Of a stretch of DNA of 64,000 nt, positions 18,993 to 29,246 are shown one piece after another. This DNA comes from Echinicola vietnamensis DSM 17526 (lineage in GTDB: Bacteria; Bacteroidota; Bacteroidia; Cytophagales; Cyclobacteriaceae). The stretch lies in contig NC_019904.1 in assembly GCF_000325705.1 (NCBI RefSeq), positions 4,032,001 through 4,096,000 of the forward strand. The letters run 5' to 3'. The notes below the pieces were generated by a model. It searched no databases and was not told where the DNA came from. It saw only the letters and a list, made by a program, of their open reading frames with translations. Position numbers and translations under genes: made by a program. Position 1 is the first letter of the stretch. Every line of letters starts with the position of its first letter.

Positions 18993-19937
18993 ATGTCAAA
19001 TACAAACAGGGATATCAAAGCGCTCACAGAGCGGTACTTAAAAGGAGAAATCAGCAGAGCGGAATTTGAGCTGATGCTGGAAGAGTTTTCCAGTGAAAGT
19101 CAAGCAGTAGAAGAAGTCCTGCAGGATCATTTCGAACAAGTAATGGATGCCTATCATCCTGCACAAACGACTCCCCAACACCGGCTGGCACCTTGGATGG
19201 CGGTGGCAGCATCCTTGTTGCTTTTGCTCGGCATTGGGGCTGGGGTGTTGTTTTTTGGAGCACAGCCTTCCTCAGAGCTTGTCAGTCATCAAACAGCCTA
19301 TGGAGAGCAATCGGATTATATATTGGAAGACAGTAGCCATGTTTATTTGAATGCCGGCAGCACCTTGGCGTATGAACCATTCAAGCCGGAGAAGGGGAGA
19401 GTAGTAACCTTCCAAGGAGAGGGCTTTTTTGATATTTTCCGGGATGTGTCTAGGCCTTTTACCATTCACAGTGGTGAGATGGACATTCAAGTATTGGGAA
19501 CGGCTTTCAATGTGGAGGCCTATCCAGAAGAAGATTTTTACAGGGTCACCGTGACGGAGGGAAAAGTAGCGGTCAGTAGCCATAGCATTCCAAACTTATC
19601 GGAAACCTTGACCAAAGGTCAATCCATTGTCATCCAAAAAGATAGCGGTAGCTATCGTGTGGAAGCAGCAGCTGAAATTTTATGGAAAGCGCGGATTTTG
19701 GCCTTTGACAAAACGCCTTTTGACCAAGTGATAAGAAAAATGGAACGATGGTATGGCGTGGAGCTGGAAGTGGTGGACTCATCCCTTTACAAGTTGACGC
19801 TTAATGGTCGTTTTGCGGATAAAGATGTGCATGAGATGATTCGTGCCATTGCCTTTCTGGCCAATAAAGAACACACCCAAAACCCAGAACTCATAAAGAT
19901 CAACCCCTTGCCTATGAAGCACCAAACAAACCGGTAA
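18993..19937 (+). CDS. FecR-family anti-sigma factor
   Basis: 314 residues from the ATG at 18993; a GTG 30 bases upstream is possible, but the family normally begins close to IKALTERYLKGEISRAEFE. A cytoplasmic sigma-binding part (about 1-66) is followed by one membrane helix (68-90, WMAVAASLLLLLGIGAGVLFFG). The periplasmic FecR domain has VYLNAGSTLAYEPF, GEGFFDI, FTIHSGEMDIQVLGTAFNVEAY, and a C-terminal STN-like piece (FDQVIRKMERWYGVELEV). FecR receives a signal from the SusC-type receptor next door and controls an ECF sigma factor. No sigma gene is present upstream, which is unusual for this gene order. Confidence 0.92.
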   Translation: MSNTNRDIKALTERYLKGEISRAEFELMLEEFSSESQAVEEVLQDHFEQVMDAYHPAQTTPQHRLAPWMAVAASLLLLLGIGAGVLFFGAQPSSELVSHQTAYGEQSDYILEDSSHVYLNAGSTLAYEPFKPEKGRVVTFQGEGFFDIFRDVSRPFTIHSGEMDIQVLGTAFNVEAYPEEDFYRVTVTEGKVAVSSHSIPNLSETLTKGQSIVIQKDSGSYRVEAAAEILWKARILAFDKTPFDQVIRKMERWYGVELEVVDSSLYKLTLNGRFADKDVHEMIRAIAFLANKEHTQNPELIKINPLPMKHQTNR

Positions 19938-20026
19938 ACTAAAACAAGCATGAGGCCCAGTTTTGGCGAACGGCCCCATGCTGTCAATTCAAGTAGAAAA
20001 TTAACCACTCAAAATTTTAGCAAAGT

Positions 20027-23000
20027 ATGAAAATTAAAATTACAAATGGAAATCTTTGGACCTATTGGCTCCAACGGATAAGTCTCTTCGCCATGGCAAT
20101 TTTGCTTGGTGCTGCGGCTTATCCAGCTGAAGACCAACAAATCCGTCTTCCTCAATCTAACGTTACGGTACGTCAATTTATTTTTAGCGTAGAAGAACAA
20201 ACCGATTATAAATTTTTATATGATGAAACCATTGCGCCAGCACTTAATGGGGAAGTTCAGCTCAGTGAAAGGGGACAGCTGAATGAGCTCCTTAACATGC
20301 TCAATACAAAGAGTCAACTGGAATTTCGGAAGGCAGGTCAAACAATTCTTATCCGTCCTAAATCCAAAGAAGCAAGAAGGGCAAAGATCGACGGAGTGGT
20401 CTTTGATGAAGAGGGCAATCCACTGGCTGGAGCCACTGTAAAGATCAAGGGTGCTACCACTGGTACCATCACCGACCTGGATGGAAAATTTAGCTTAGAA
20501 GTGCCGGGAAGTGAAACGGTGCTGGTGATCAGCTATGTAGGATTCCACTCAAAAGAAATGGCAGTAGGCAACCAAACCAATTTACGGATTACCTTGCAAG
20601 GTGCCTACCAGAATTTAGAAGGAGCAGTGGTCACGGCCTTGGGAATCCGTCGCGAAGAGCGTTCGCTCGGTTATGCCGTTTCGGAAGTTTCAGGAAAGGA
20701 TTTTGAACGGGGCGGACAGGACAATATGCTGAAATCCCTAGCAGGCAGGGTGCCTGGCGTAAGCATCAATTCCACCGGAGGGCCAGGTTCTTCGGTAAGC
20801 ATGATCATCCGCGGCATCACCTCCCTTAGCGGAGATAACCAACCGCTATTTGTGGTGGATGGCGTTCCCGTGATCAACTCCCTCAATAATATCAGCCAGA
20901 TCGGAAACGACAACAAAGTGGATTATGGCAATGCCATGTCCGATATCAACCCGGAGGATATTGAGAGTGTTTCCGTGCTGAAAGGCCCCAGTGCTGCAGC
21001 ACTTTATGGTTCACGTGCAGGGAACGGTGTCGTCCTTATCACGACCAAGTCCGGTAAAAATGTGGATAAAGTTACCGTAAGTGTTTCTTCCAATACTTTG
21101 GTAGAAGTGCCCTACAAATACCTGCCGATGCACAGTCGCTTTGCCACAGGGGTGCGACCTTATACGCCAGATAACAATCCTTATCCGGGAGGAGTGCTCA
21201 CCATTGAAGAAGGATCTTCGGCTGGTGCAGGCCCTGAACTTGACCGAGGATACGAGGCCATCCAATGGAACAGTCCTCGTGATGAAAATGGTAACTTGAT
21301 TCCGTTGCCGTTGGTGTCCAATCCTGATAATGTGGCGAATTTTGTACGAAATGGCGTAACGACCACTAACGGCGTATCGGTTTCCAATAATACCGAAAAG
21401 ATGAATTACAGGATTGGTTATACCAACTTGAACAATTGGGGAATTGTTCCTAATTCTGATTTCAATCGAAACAACTTGTCCATAAATTCTGATTTGGCGA
21501 TTACGGATAAGCTTCGACTTAGCAGCAGTGTAAACATTAGCAGAACCGGTTCAGACAACAGGCCCGCTGGAAACCGTGGGGCCAATCCACTGGAATGGGC
21601 CTATAAGCTTTCTCCGCACATTGACATCAATGATTTGAAAGACTATTGGATGCCCGGGCAGGAGGGAATCCAGCAGCGCTCCCAGGCCATAGGGGATTAC
21701 AATAATCCGTATTTCCTGGCCTATGAAGTGAACAACAGTTTTGACAGAAACCGGGTTTTTGGCAATATCGGCTTGAATTATCAGATTACGGATGAATTTT
21801 CCCTTCAAGGCAAATACATGCTTGACATGTATTCCGAAAGGCGGGAATCCAAGATTCCGATGAGCTATACAGAAGATCCAAACGGTGGATACGGCATTGT
21901 GAATTTGGATCGATATGAGCGCAATATTGAGGTAATGGCCACCTATCAAAAGGAGCTCACCGATTTTAGCATGACCTACTCAGCAGGAGGGAACCTTCGC
22001 TACAACCGCGGCAATACCATGCAGAATGCCACCAAATCCGAAGGGTCTGGATTGATTGTACCTGGGGTTTATACTTTGAGCAATACGCTTTCAGACAATT
22101 TGGTGTATAGCAGTAGTATTTCCGAAAAAGCTGTTTACAGTGTGTATGGTTTGGCAAACTTGGGTTATAAAGACCTGCTTTACCTGGATTTGACCGCCCG
22201 AAATGACTGGTCCAGTACGTTGCCGGCAGCTAATCGCTCCTATTTTTATCCATCCGCTTCCTTGAGTGCCATTATCAGTGACATGTTGCCGATGGGCAAT
22301 CAAGTGGACATGATCAAATTGCGGGCAGGTTGGGCACAGGTAGGTAACGATACGGGACCATATAACCTGCTTCCGACCCTCTCCAATACAGAAGAATGGG
22401 CAGGCCAGACCCGCCTGTCAGTGCCTGATGGGCTTAAGACTCCTGATCTGAAACCAGAGATAGCTACTTCCTACGAGTTTGGCCTTGAGGCGGCAGCCTT
22501 TCGCAATAGATTGAGGTTTGACATTACGTACTTCAATACAGATAATAAAAACCAGATTTTACCCGTGACCTTGCCTCCTTCCTCTGGCTTTACCAGTAAA
22601 TACGTCAATGCCGGTTTGGTCAACAGCAAAGGTTGGGAAATGGTTTTGGGGCTTACCCCGATCGATAATGAGTTTGTGCTGGACCTAAACTTCAATGTTT
22701 CCAAATACAGGAGTACGATAGAGGAATTGACCGATGAGGTAGAGGTGTTTTACCTTTGGAGCGATTCCAGGGGAGGGGCGTGGTCTTATGTAGGCGATGA
22801 GATCGGCAGTATTTATGACCGTAAACTGGTTACGGTAGAAGATCCGGAATCACCGTATTACGGTTATCCCGTCCTGGATGAAGACGGCAGTTGGCAGGCC
22901 ATTAACCAAGCCAATGCCAAAAACAAAGTCGGCAATTTTAACCCGGATTTCATTGCCGGGATGCAGGCCAGCTTAAGCTATAAGAACTGGAGTCTTAGCC

Positions 23001-23650
23001 TTACTTTTGACTGGCGAAAAGGAGGGGACTTTGTCTCCCAAACCTTCCGATACTCTGAATCGGATTTGAAAACCCAACGCTTTTTGGACGAAATCATCAG
23101 CCCCAATGGGCTAAGCGGGAGAGCACTTAGGGATTGGTTGGTCGCCAATAAAGATACCCACATTACTGACGGGATCAATATCGTCGGTGGTCCGACAGCC
23201 GAGAGTGGAGGTTTTCCATTTGAATATGCCGTTACGCTTAACGACGGGGTGTTCAATCCAGGTGTAATCCCTGTTTATAATGATGCTGGAGAAATCACAG
23301 GGTACCAGGAAAACCTTGGTGAAGAGGGTACCAAGATCATTCCTTATGCCGATAATTACCCATGGGATTTCTTCAAGCCAGCCATGTTCGATGCTTCTTA
23401 CATCAAGCTTCGAGATGCAACCCTGAACTATAGCATCCCTACAGAAACGGCTAAAAAGCTTAACATGCAGTCCATCAATATAGGCCTGTACACCAGTAAT
23501 TTGATTCTCTGGACCAAGGCAAAGATCGGCATTGATCCAGAGAATGCCTTTCAACCAGAAAGCGATGGCACCTTCAAGCAGGGAATTGAGCGATACAATG
23601 TAAACCCTTGGGTGATTCCGATTGGCTTTAGGTTGAATGCCAAATTTTGA
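20027..23650 (+). CDS. SusC/RagA-type TonB-dependent outer membrane transporter
   Basis: 1207 residues. Signal peptide about 1-35. An STN signalling domain (about 45-105, VTVRQFIFSVEEQTDYKFLYDE) shows that it talks to the FecR anti-sigma factor encoded just before it. A carboxypeptidase-D-like regulatory domain follows (about 125-200, GVVFDEEGNPLAGATVKIKG). The plug has SLAGRVPGVSINSTGGPGSS and FVVDGVPV (about 205-340). A 22-strand barrel ends with IPIGFRLNAKF. It imports an oligosaccharide or other polymer fragment with its SusD partner. No glycosidase of a known family lies beside it, so the substrate is open. Confidence 0.96.
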   Translation: MKIKITNGNLWTYWLQRISLFAMAILLGAAAYPAEDQQIRLPQSNVTVRQFIFSVEEQTDYKFLYDETIAPALNGEVQLSERGQLNELLNMLNTKSQLEFRKAGQTILIRPKSKEARRAKIDGVVFDEEGNPLAGATVKIKGATTGTITDLDGKFSLEVPGSETVLVISYVGFHSKEMAVGNQTNLRITLQGAYQNLEGAVVTALGIRREERSLGYAVSEVSGKDFERGGQDNMLKSLAGRVPGVSINSTGGPGSSVSMIIRGITSLSGDNQPLFVVDGVPVINSLNNISQIGNDNKVDYGNAMSDINPEDIESVSVLKGPSAAALYGSRAGNGVVLITTKSGKNVDKVTVSVSSNTLVEVPYKYLPMHSRFATGVRPYTPDNNPYPGGVLTIEEGSSAGAGPELDRGYEAIQWNSPRDENGNLIPLPLVSNPDNVANFVRNGVTTTNGVSVSNNTEKMNYRIGYTNLNNWGIVPNSDFNRNNLSINSDLAITDKLRLSSSVNISRTGSDNRPAGNRGANPLEWAYKLSPHIDINDLKDYWMPGQEGIQQRSQAIGDYNNPYFLAYEVNNSFDRNRVFGNIGLNYQITDEFSLQGKYMLDMYSERRESKIPMSYTEDPNGGYGIVNLDRYERNIEVMATYQKELTDFSMTYSAGGNLRYNRGNTMQNATKSEGSGLIVPGVYTLSNTLSDNLVYSSSISEKAVYSVYGLANLGYKDLLYLDLTARNDWSSTLPAANRSYFYPSASLSAIISDMLPMGNQVDMIKLRAGWAQVGNDTGPYNLLPTLSNTEEWAGQTRLSVPDGLKTPDLKPEIATSYEFGLEAAAFRNRLRFDITYFNTDNKNQILPVTLPPSSGFTSKYVNAGLVNSKGWEMVLGLTPIDNEFVLDLNFNVSKYRSTIEELTDEVEVFYLWSDSRGGAWSYVGDEIGSIYDRKLVTVEDPESPYYGYPVLDEDGSWQAINQANAKNKVGNFNPDFIAGMQASLSYKNWSLSLTFDWRKGGDFVSQTFRYSESDLKTQRFLDEIISPNGLSGRALRDWLVANKDTHITDGINIVGGPTAESGGFPFEYAVTLNDGVFNPGVIPVYNDAGEITGYQENLGEEGTKIIPYADNYPWDFFKPAMFDASYIKLRDATLNYSIPTETAKKLNMQSINIGLYTSNLILWTKAKIGIDPENAFQPESDGTFKQGIERYNVNPWVIPIGFRLNAKF

Positions 23651-23682
23651 TCATTGTGAAGCAATTGAAAAGAGAAGATATC

Positions 23683-25323
23683 ATGAAAAACTATAGAAAT
23701 AGATTTTATTCATCCTTGTGCCTTGGCCTGGCTTTGATGTGCTTATGGTCATCTTGCCAAGACCTTACCGAATTGAATGTAAACCCGAACGGGATTGATC
23801 CGGATGCTGTCCATCCCAACCTGCTGATCACTACTGTGATCACCGAAACAGCCACGCGTGAGCTCAATTTGGGTTTTGGAGATATTGCTGGGGTAATGCA
23901 GCATACCCAAAAAGATGCGTGGTTTGAAGACCATAACAATTATGATTGGTCTAACCAAAGCTGGTCCGGGTATTATAATATCCTGGAAAATGCCCGGTTA
24001 ATGGAAAAGCGAGGGGAAGAGTTATCGCTGCCATTTTACATTGCGGTAGCCAAGGTGATGAATGCTTATAACTTCGGACGAGTGGCCGATTTATGGGGAG
24101 ATGCTCCGTTTACAGATGCACTGAAAGGTGATTTGGGTGGAGATCAATACCTATTGCCCAGTTTTAATACCCAACAGGAAATTTATCAGGGTGTCATTAC
24201 GATGCTGCAGGAGGCCAACGGCATTTTGCAAGAGCTCCCTAATGACAATGCTGTTCCCCAAGATGTCCTTTTTCAAGGAGATGTCATGAAATGGCGGCAA
24301 TTTGCCAATTCGTTGATGCTGCGCTACTATATCCGGGTATCGGATAAACTACCGGATTTCGCGGCAGCTGGAATGCAGGCGATAGTAAATGATCCCGGGC
24401 AATTTCCCTTGATCGTGACCGAAGCGGATGAGGCATCTTTGCCGTTTCCCGGGGTGTCTTCGGGGACTTCTTGGCCTTCCAACACCGTTTTTGATGGCAG
24501 TAACGGCAGCAACTATCGAAGGATCAAAATGTGCGCTACGTTGGTGGACAGGCTACAGGAATTGGACGACGCCAGGCTGGGAGTGTGGGCTGAAAAGGTT
24601 GAGGTACCGATTGTGATCGATCCCGATTTACCTGCTGGGTCAGACGAGGTCGTTGATGGCGTTCGGTATATTGCGTCTGATGTGGCGGAAGGAAAGCCGG
24701 TAGACACTGATCCAGATTATGTCGGAATTCCCCCGTCTGTTTCGAACCTTCCCAGTGAATATAACCTCAATCCAACACCGGGACAGCAATCCTATAACCC
24801 GCATGTATCATTTCTCAGTGAAATGTATACCGAGCCATCTGGGGATTTCTTAAAGTGTCGGCTGTTGACAGCTTCCGAGGTTCAGTTTGGTTTAGCCGAA
24901 GCAGCCGTAAAAGGCTGGATTTCGGGCGATGCGGCAGGATTTTATGAAGCAGCGGTGAACGCGTCCTTGGTCGCTTGGGGGCAGGAGGACAGTTATGATG
25001 AATACATCTCCGGAGCAGCAGCCTTTGATGGTTCACTTTCCCAAATTATGGAGCAAAAGTGGATTGCAAGCTGGACAGCGGCTACCGAATCTTGGTTTGA
25101 TTACAGAAGGACGGGGCTTCCTTCTTTGACCGCTGGTCAGTTTGCCGTAAGGTCAGTGCTACCACTGCGGTTTTTCTACATGCAGGAAGAGTTGAGCATC
25201 AACACTGATAATGCCACCGCAGCTTTGGACCGGCTGGAGACCACACCTTATTCCCAAGCGGATGAGGCCAACAGTCCATGGTCAAAATTCTGGTTGCTGC
25301 AAGGCACAGGACAACCGTGGTAG
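23683..25323 (+). CDS. SusD/RagB-family substrate-binding outer membrane lipoprotein
   Basis: 546 residues from the ATG at 23683, 32 bp after the SusC stop. Lipoprotein signal with LWSSCQD, Cys25 being lipidated. The helical TPR-like core has WSGYYNILENARLM, PFYIAVAKVMNAYNFGRVADLWGDAPFTDAL and MKWRQFANSLMLRYYIRVSD, which is typical of the SusD-like_2 subgroup, and QKWIASWTAATESWFDYRRTGLP near the end. It forms the lid of the neighbouring SusC pore and binds the substrate. A strong terminator follows. Confidence 0.95.
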   Translation: MKNYRNRFYSSLCLGLALMCLWSSCQDLTELNVNPNGIDPDAVHPNLLITTVITETATRELNLGFGDIAGVMQHTQKDAWFEDHNNYDWSNQSWSGYYNILENARLMEKRGEELSLPFYIAVAKVMNAYNFGRVADLWGDAPFTDALKGDLGGDQYLLPSFNTQQEIYQGVITMLQEANGILQELPNDNAVPQDVLFQGDVMKWRQFANSLMLRYYIRVSDKLPDFAAAGMQAIVNDPGQFPLIVTEADEASLPFPGVSSGTSWPSNTVFDGSNGSNYRRIKMCATLVDRLQELDDARLGVWAEKVEVPIVIDPDLPAGSDEVVDGVRYIASDVAEGKPVDTDPDYVGIPPSVSNLPSEYNLNPTPGQQSYNPHVSFLSEMYTEPSGDFLKCRLLTASEVQFGLAEAAVKGWISGDAAGFYEAAVNASLVAWGQEDSYDEYISGAAAFDGSLSQIMEQKWIASWTAATESWFDYRRTGLPSLTAGQFAVRSVLPLRFFYMQEELSINTDNATAALDRLETTPYSQADEANSPWSKFWLLQGTGQPW

Positions 25324-25355
25324 GGGAATAGGCTGTTCAGTCCATTTTAACATTC

Positions 25356-25408
25356 ATACATCGGCCGCTTTTTTCTGGAAAAGGAAGAAAGCGGCCGATA
25401 TGTTTTTT
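25356..25408 (+). terminator. Terminator after the SusCD genes
   Basis: A long stem centred on ATCGGCCGCTTT with AAAGCGGCCGAT (arms about 25356-25375 and 25384-25403) is followed by six T residues. It ends the FecR-SusC-SusD unit. Confidence 0.85.
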
Positions 25409-25563
25409 GACTGAAGGTATCCGAGACCTGTCAATTTAATGGCACACGTTATAATATTGAAAGGGCATTTTTTTTCAATTACGTAACTGAATTTGCATAT
25501 TTGCATTCTTAATGCACCTGTTTGTAAAGGTGTTTTGTTCCATATTTAGTATAACAATTTTAA

Positions 25564-27513
25564 ATGTCTGACAACTTGATTAACATTACACTGCCAGATG
25601 GGTCAGTAAGGCAGTATGAAAAAGGCACTACCGGCTTACAAATCGCGCTTAGTATCAGTGAGGGATTAGCACGGAATGTCCTGGCCGCCAAAGTCAACGG
25701 AGAAGTTTGGGATGCCACGCGCCCCATTTCCCAAGATGCTGAGGTGCAATTATTAACCTGGAATGACAAGGAAGGAAAATCCACTTTTTGGCATTCTTCT
25801 GCCCACCTATTAGCTGAGGCATTGGAAGCGCTTTATCCAGGCGTGAAGTTTGGCATCGGCCCGTCCATTGAGACTGGATTTTATTATGATGTGGATTTTG
25901 GCGACAAGCAAATTGACGGAAATGAGCTGGAGACCATAGAAAAAAAGATGGTCGAGCTCGCCAAACAGAAAAATGAATACATCAGAAAAGATATTTCAAA
26001 GGATGATGCCATTGCTTATTTTGAAGACAAGGGAGACGAATACAAGCTTGACCTGATCGAAGGATTGGAAGATGGCAAGATCACCTTTTATGAGCAAGGC
26101 AATTTTGTAGACCTTTGTAGAGGGCCGCATGTCCCGAACACCGGTTTTGTCAAAGCCGTAAAACTGATGAACATCGCCGGCGCATATTGGCGTGGCGATG
26201 AAAACAATAAAATGCTTACCCGAATCTATGGGGTGTCTTTCCCGAAAGCCAAAGAGCTTAAGGAATACTTGGCCATGGTAGAAGAAGCCAAAAAGCGCGA
26301 CCATAGGAAGCTGGGAAGAGAATTGGAGCTGTTTACTTTCAGCGAAAAAGTGGGCATGGGATTGCCGCTTTGGTTGCCGAAGGGAACCTTGCTGCGGGAA
26401 AGATTGGTAAACTTTTTGAAGAAAGCACAGGATAAATCCGGTTACCAACAAGTGGTAACTCCTCATATTGGCCACAAGGCATTATACGAAACCTCTGGCC
26501 ATTATGAAAAATACGGAAAGGATTCGTTTCAGCCGATAGCCACTCCCCATGATGGAGAGGAGTTTTTGCTTAAGCCCATGAACTGCCCTCACCATTGTGA
26601 AATCTATAAGCATAAGCCCAGGTCGTATAAAGATCTACCGATTCGCTATGCGGAGTTTGGGACTGTTTATCGATATGAGCAAAGTGGTGAACTTCATGGA
26701 TTGACCAGAGTAAGGGGCTTTACTCAGGACGATGCCCATATTTTCTGTCGTCCCGATCAGGTGAAAGAAGAGTTTATCAAAGTCATTGACTTGGTGCTAT
26801 ATGTATTCAAGGCATTGGGATTTGATGATTACACCGCCCAGATATCCCTTCGGGATCCAAAAAATAAGGAAAAATACATCGGAGGAGACGAAGCATGGAA
26901 CAAAGCTGAAGCAGCGATTGTTGAAGCTGCTCAGGAAAAGGGACTTCAGACCGTCACCGAGCTGGGAGAAGCAGCTTTCTACGGGCCGAAGTTAGACTTT
27001 ATGGTAAAGGATGCCCTTGGTAGAAGCTGGCAGCTGGGAACGATCCAAGTGGATTATCAATTGCCAGACCGTTTCCAATTGGAATATGTGGGATCGGATA
27101 ACCAAAAGCATCGTCCTGTGATGATTCACCGGGCGCCATTTGGTTCATTGGAACGTTTTGTGGCGGTGCTGATCGAGCATTGCGCAGGTAACTTCCCGCT
27201 TTGGTTATCACCGGATCAAATAAATATTTTACCAATTTCCGAGAAATTTATCGATTATGCCAATACCGTTCAGTCGTTGTTGGATGAGAACGATATCGCA
27301 GGTTCTATAGACAACAGAGACGAAAAAATCGGTAGGAAAATCAGGGATGCAGAAGTGAAAAAAGTGCCTTTTATGCTTATAGTCGGTGAAAAAGAGCAAG
27401 AAGAAGGCAAGGTGTCCGTACGGAAACATGGTGAAGGAGATTTGGGAAGTTTTACACCAGAAGATTTCGTAAAGTACTTCAAAAATATTATTTCGGAATC
27501 ATTGAGTAAATAA
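25564..27513 (+). CDS. thrS: Threonyl-tRNA synthetase
   Basis: 649 residues, full length. An N-terminal TGS domain (about 1-65, [23 protein letters not shown]) is followed by the editing domain with [12 protein letters not shown] and the class II catalytic core. Zinc ligands are C341 ([10 protein letters not shown]), H392 (DDAHIF) and H522 (MIHRAPFGS). Motif 3 is [16 protein letters not shown]. The C-terminal anticodon-binding domain has [19 protein letters not shown]. It charges tRNA-Thr; two tRNA-Thr genes lie 16 kb downstream. The order thrS-infC-rpmI-rplT is a widely conserved translation cluster. A CATATTTG box at 25496-25503 might be its -7 element but lacks a TTG. Confidence 0.98.
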   Translation: MSDNLINITLPDGSVRQYEKGTTGLQIALSISEGLARNVLAAKVNGEVWDATRPISQDAEVQLLTWNDKEGKSTFWHSSAHLLAEALEALYPGVKFGIGPSIETGFYYDVDFGDKQIDGNELETIEKKMVELAKQKNEYIRKDISKDDAIAYFEDKGDEYKLDLIEGLEDGKITFYEQGNFVDLCRGPHVPNTGFVKAVKLMNIAGAYWRGDENNKMLTRIYGVSFPKAKELKEYLAMVEEAKKRDHRKLGRELELFTFSEKVGMGLPLWLPKGTLLRERLVNFLKKAQDKSGYQQVVTPHIGHKALYETSGHYEKYGKDSFQPIATPHDGEEFLLKPMNCPHHCEIYKHKPRSYKDLPIRYAEFGTVYRYEQSGELHGLTRVRGFTQDDAHIFCRPDQVKEEFIKVIDLVLYVFKALGFDDYTAQISLRDPKNKEKYIGGDEAWNKAEAAIVEAAQEKGLQTVTELGEAAFYGPKLDFMVKDALGRSWQLGTIQVDYQLPDRFQLEYVGSDNQKHRPVMIHRAPFGSLERFVAVLIEHCAGNFPLWLSPDQINILPISEKFIDYANTVQSLLDENDIAGSIDNRDEKIGRKIRDAEVKKVPFMLIVGEKEQEEGKVSVRKHGEGDLGSFTPEDFVKYFKNIISESLSK

Positions 27514-27532
27514 AAATAAAAGCTAAAAAAGA

Positions 27533-27570
27533 ATCGGTATTTTAATAATTAAAAAAATATCCGATATTTG
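27533..27570 (+). promoter_or_regulatory. Hairpin and possible -7 box in the infC leader
   Basis: ATCGGTATTTT (27533-27543) pairs with AAAATATCCGAT (27554-27565) with one bulged base. The right arm runs into GATATTTG, one mismatch from the -7 box. It may be a weak terminator of thrS, a promoter for infC, or both. Confidence 0.35.
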
Positions 27571-27602
27571 CAGTCAAATTCATTCAATCAACCATAACTA
27601 TT

Positions 27603-28154
27603 TTGAGAGGAAGAAAACCGTTTAAACCGAGACGAGAAGAACCATATAAAGTAAACCAAAAGATCCGAGCCCGAGAGGTACGGGTAGTAGGGGATTTTGT
27701 AGAAGGGGGCAATGTAGTCATGTCTACAGATGAAGCCATCAAGATTGCCCAACAGCAAGATCTTGATCTCGTCGAAATTTCTCCAAACGCTAATCCGCCT
27801 GTATGTAAGGTGATTGATTATGCAAAATTTAAATATGAGCAGAAGAAGAAGCAGAAGGAAATCAAAGCCAATGCTGCCAAGACTGTTCTAAAAGAAATCA
27901 GGTTCGGTCCGAATACGGATGACCATGATTTTGACTTTAAACTGAAGCATGCCATTAACTTTCTGAAGGATGGGGCAAAAGTAAAGGCTTACGTTCATTT
28001 CGTCGGCCGATCAATTGTCTTCAAGGAAAGGGGAGAGATGCTGCTGTTGAAGTTTGCCCAGTCACTGGAGGAATACGGTCAGGTAGAACAACTTCCCAAA
28101 ATGGAAGGAAAGCGGATGAATATGTTTGTTGCTCCTAAAGCAAGTAAGAAATAA
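27603..28154 (+). CDS. infC: Translation initiation factor IF-3
   Basis: 183 residues. The N-terminal domain has [15 protein letters not shown] and [42 protein letters not shown]; the C-terminal domain has [41 protein letters not shown]. There is no ATG. The first codon is TTG at 27603, directly preceded by ATT at 27600. Both are codons that IF-3 discriminates against, and infC is classically autoregulated through a rare start codon. IF-3 blocks premature joining of ribosomal subunits and checks initiator tRNA. It leads rpmI and rplT in the same direction. Confidence 0.97.
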   Translation: MRGRKPFKPRREEPYKVNQKIRAREVRVVGDFVEGGNVVMSTDEAIKIAQQQDLDLVEISPNANPPVCKVIDYAKFKYEQKKKQKEIKANAAKTVLKEIRFGPNTDDHDFDFKLKHAINFLKDGAKVKAYVHFVGRSIVFKERGEMLLLKFAQSLEEYGQVEQLPKMEGKRMNMFVAPKASKK

Positions 28155-28178
28155 TTTCAACAAATATAATACAGTGTT

Positions 28179-28373
28179 ATGCCTAAAGTAAAAACTAAAT
28201 CAAGTGCAAAAAAACGATTCAAATTATCTGGATCAGGGAAAATCAGAAGGAAGCATGCTTACAAAAGCCACATCCTGACGAAGAAAGCGACCAAGAGAAA
28301 GAGAAATCTTACCAAAATGGGCGAAGTTCATGAGTCAGATGTGAACAGAGTAAAAGACATGTTGAGAATCTAA
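28179..28373 (+). CDS. rpmI: Ribosomal protein L35 (bL35)
   Basis: 64 residues, full length and very basic. Starts [36 protein letters not shown], the usual L35 beginning, and ends [11 protein letters not shown]. It lies 24 bp after infC and is cotranscribed. Part of the large ribosomal subunit. Confidence 0.97.
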   Translation: MPKVKTKSSAKKRFKLSGSGKIRRKHAYKSHILTKKATKRKRNLTKMGEVHESDVNRVKDMLRI

Positions 28374-28482
28374 TTTTCGACAAATTATCATTTAAGGTTA
28401 TTTATTCACCAGATGCTTGGTCTTTAAAAAGTGCGGAAGAATAGAATTCTAATGCCACCAAGAGTCAAAAAATCATCAAATT

Positions 28483-28827
28483 ATGCCAAGATCAGTAAAC
28501 GCAGTAGCGTCAAGAGCAAGAAGAAAGAAAGTATTAAAAGCTACCAGAGGTTACTTCGGAAGAGGTAGCAACGTATGGACCGTAGCCAAAAACAAATACG
28601 AAAAAGGTTTACAGTACGCGTACAGGGATAGAAAAGCGAAGAAGAGAGAATTCAGAAAGCTTTGGATCCAGCGTATCAATGCCGGTGCCAGAGAACATGG
28701 CATTTCTTATTCACAATTTATGGGGATGTTGAAAAAAGCGGAAGTTGAGCTGAACAGAAAAGTGTTGGCCGACTTAGCCATGAATCATCCAGAGGCATTT
28801 AAAGCTGTAGTTGAAAAAGTAAAGTAA
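28483..28827 (+). CDS. rplT: Ribosomal protein L20 (bL20)
   Basis: 114 residues, full length. Starts [37 protein letters not shown], as in all L20 proteins. It is required early in large-subunit assembly; in other bacteria L20 represses this operon by binding its mRNA. The 109-bp gap after rpmI holds no gene in the same frame and may carry such a regulatory structure, but I could not identify one. A strong terminator follows. Confidence 0.97.
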   Translation: MPRSVNAVASRARRKKVLKATRGYFGRGSNVWTVAKNKYEKGLQYAYRDRKAKKREFRKLWIQRINAGAREHGISYSQFMGMLKKAEVELNRKVLADLAMNHPEAFKAVVEKVK

Positions 28828-28851
28828 GGTGCACTAACTTACGATACCTGA

Positions 28852-28877
28852 AAGCCCCTCCTAGGAGGGGCTTTTTT
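28852..28877 (+). terminator. Terminator of the infC-rpmI-rplT operon
   Basis: AAGCCCCTCC at 28852-28861 pairs with GGAGGGGCTT at 28864-28873, followed by a run of six T residues ending at 28877. Confidence 0.9.
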
Positions 28878-29246
28878 GTTGCCTAATATTTTTTTGATCA
28901 AGCATGGTGATATGCTAAATTTCACTATATTACAACAAGCGTAACGCTAAAAAATCGCACGATTTCCTCGATTAGGGAGTGAAATGAGCGAAACATCCTG
29001 AAAGATAATGCTTTAGGTTCAGTTCCGGTTTTAAGGAATTGATAGACGTTGAGTATCAATTTGTCCTCAGGATAGGACAATAACTGGTAGTTAAAGCCTG
29101 TAGATTTGTGAGGGTAATGGAGATTACTTGAGGCAATTAAAATAGATTGAAGGGGAGATATAATAATAAGGCAGGAATTGAAAGAAGGGGTGTTGATATT
29201 ATCGGTTATACGTTTTGTTATTGCCCATCATAACCAAATTCCTTTC
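28878..29246. other. Gene-free stretch before the duplicated GIY-YIG module
   Basis: 369 bp with no plausible gene. It contains an inverted repeat TTGTCCT-CAGGAT-AGGACAA at 29061-29080, similar to TTGTCCT-AAAA-AGGACAA at 7102-7119. Confidence 0.45.

Noticed and set aside
25500..25560. T-box or threonine-sensing leader before thrS
   Set aside because: Only a short CACCT/AGGTG hairpin is present; no specifier loop or antiterminator pattern.
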